NCBI GenBank assembly: GCA_017744515.1 | Contig: JAGIBF010000004.1 | Location: 62,001-126,000 of the forward strand | DNA: 64,000 bases | From: Niastella sp. | GTDB lineage: Bacteria > Bacteroidota > Bacteroidia > Chitinophagales > Chitinophagaceae | Direction: 5' to 3' | In this document: positions 63,329 to 64,000 of the stretch, one piece after another | Numbering within the stretch: the stretch's first letter is position 1 | Layout: each line of letters opens with the position of its first letter | Notes under the pieces: model-generated | What the model was told of the DNA's origin: nothing | What the model saw: the letters and a program-made list of their open reading frames with translations, nothing else | Database searches by the model: none | Translations under genes and position numbers: made by a program

Positions 63329-64000
63329 ATGAAACAGTCGCCCGTTTCTTTTGCTTTCCTGCTGTTAATGACCAGTATTACCCTGTCGGGCTGCGGTCAA
63401 AGCGCTGGGGAAAAACCCATTGCCTCTCTAAAGGACAGAGGTACTTTTAAAGTTCCTGCCAACATGCATCTTATTGAGCCTGTACCATCATCAAAAAAGA
63501 ATACCATGAATAACAACGCATCCATGCAACAAAAGCCGGAGGAATTAAGAATCGGACAAGGCAACTTTTTCTCTTATGCACTGCCTCCGGGCTGGAAGGT
63601 AGGGGAGGATGGGCAGTTTGCCATTACACTGGTATCGCCCGATCACCAGGCAATGACGGTAATGGTAGGCAATGCCGGACTGATGCCCGGTTATAACCCC
63701 GGTCAGTTCGTGTATGAAAAGATGATGGCTTTGCGGCCTGCCAACCTGCAACTGAGCAACGCCATGAGGGCAACGCCAGTTAACGGTTTCCAGGAAGCGT
63801 ATAAATTCCAGGTGGCCTACAGCCTTCAAAGCGGTAACTACACCGGAGAGGCCGTTTGCCATATTACCAACTACTATGGCGGATGTGTGATGGCCATGAC
63901 GGCGGCGCTGTCGGAGCAATCGCAGTGGGCTTCCTACAGCACCTGGCTGCCGCAGGTGTCGCGGCAACTATCGGCCACCAATGGCGCGGCATTCGGCATG
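63329..64000 (+). CDS. Lipoprotein, 3' end beyond the window
   Basis: The frame starts at the ATG at 63329 and is still open at the last base (224 codons). A lipoprotein signal peptide is clear, with Cys22 in ITLSGCGQS. After a low-complexity linker (about 30-75, Asn/Gln/Lys/Met-rich), the domain from about 75 has strand patterns ALPPGWKVGEDGQFAITLVS and AVCHITNYYGGCVMAMTAAL. These recall PsbP/MOG-like or DUF-type surface proteins, but no family can be assigned. The upstream element is shared with the large lipoprotein at 527. Confidence 0.65.
   Translation, partial: MKQSPVSFAFLLLMTSITLSGCGQSAGEKPIASLKDRGTFKVPANMHLIEPVPSSKKNTMNNNASMQQKPEELRIGQGNFFSYALPPGWKVGEDGQFAITLVSPDHQAMTVMVGNAGLMPGYNPGQFVYEKMMALRPANLQLSNAMRATPVNGFQEAYKFQVAYSLQSGNYTGEAVCHITNYYGGCVMAMTAALSEQSQWASYSTWLPQVSRQLSATNGAAFGM

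Overview
The window looks like the chromosome of a Bacteroidota member, most likely Chitinophagaceae or a close relative. The evidence is a SusC/SusD pair, periplasmic TPR histidine kinases, TPR-CHAT proteins, an AsmA-type giant protein, weak Shine-Dalgarno signals, and several upstream boxes matching the Bacteroidota -7 consensus TAnnTTTG. The genus call is inference; no rRNA or tRNA gene was seen. No transposase, integrase, phage gene or CRISPR array was found.

Layout. 1-7087: the 3' end of a GNAT acetyltransferase, a very large surface lipoprotein with L-domain-like repeats, a TPR sensor kinase with its NarL-type response regulator, and a convergent AHSA1/SRPBCC gene. 7220-15569: a secreted protein of unknown function, a second TPR kinase/regulator pair, and a tight run of four secreted proteins led by a C39/papain-like peptidase. 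15691-15821: a decayed copy of the AHSA1 promoter and 5' end, followed by two AT-rich genes. 17351-23847: an AraC regulator, a Tat-exported phospholipase C, a DUF2975/XRE pair, and an Lrp regulator with a DMT exporter. 23931-31965: a large protein with an internally duplicated cysteine-containing domain, a polyproline-tailed small protein, a TPR-CHAT protein, and an ECF-like sigma factor with a membrane TPR partner. 31968-34441: methionine genes metX and metY. 34794-39854: two small genes and an AsmA-like protein of 1287 residues. 40034-44876: a PKD/beta-barrel-like protein and a second TPR-CHAT protein. 45254-62989: a polysaccharide utilization locus (PUL) with a sulfatase, a LacI regulator, two GH127-type beta-L-arabinofuranosidases, SusC/SusD, a glycosidase-like/SUMF1 fusion and an (alpha/alpha)6 glycosidase-like enzyme. 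62990-64000: a small membrane protein and a truncated lipoprotein.

How genes may work together. The PUL appears to be controlled by its LacI regulator through a shared operator (TTCCGnnAACGTTGCCGG) found upstream of both the first GH127 gene and susC. The sulfatase plus arabinofuranosidases point to a sulfated or otherwise substituted arabinose-containing glycan. The CHAT-sigma cluster suggests a signalling route in which an envelope caspase-like protease acts on the membrane partner of a sigma factor. The sequence supports the topology and adjacency, but the mechanism is inference. Non-coding structure is rich: two unrelated arrays with an 11-bp period, a 9-bp array, an inverted pair of 8-bp-period arrays, REP-like double palindromes that run into gene 3' ends, and a 27-nt element lying the same distance upstream of two lipoprotein genes.
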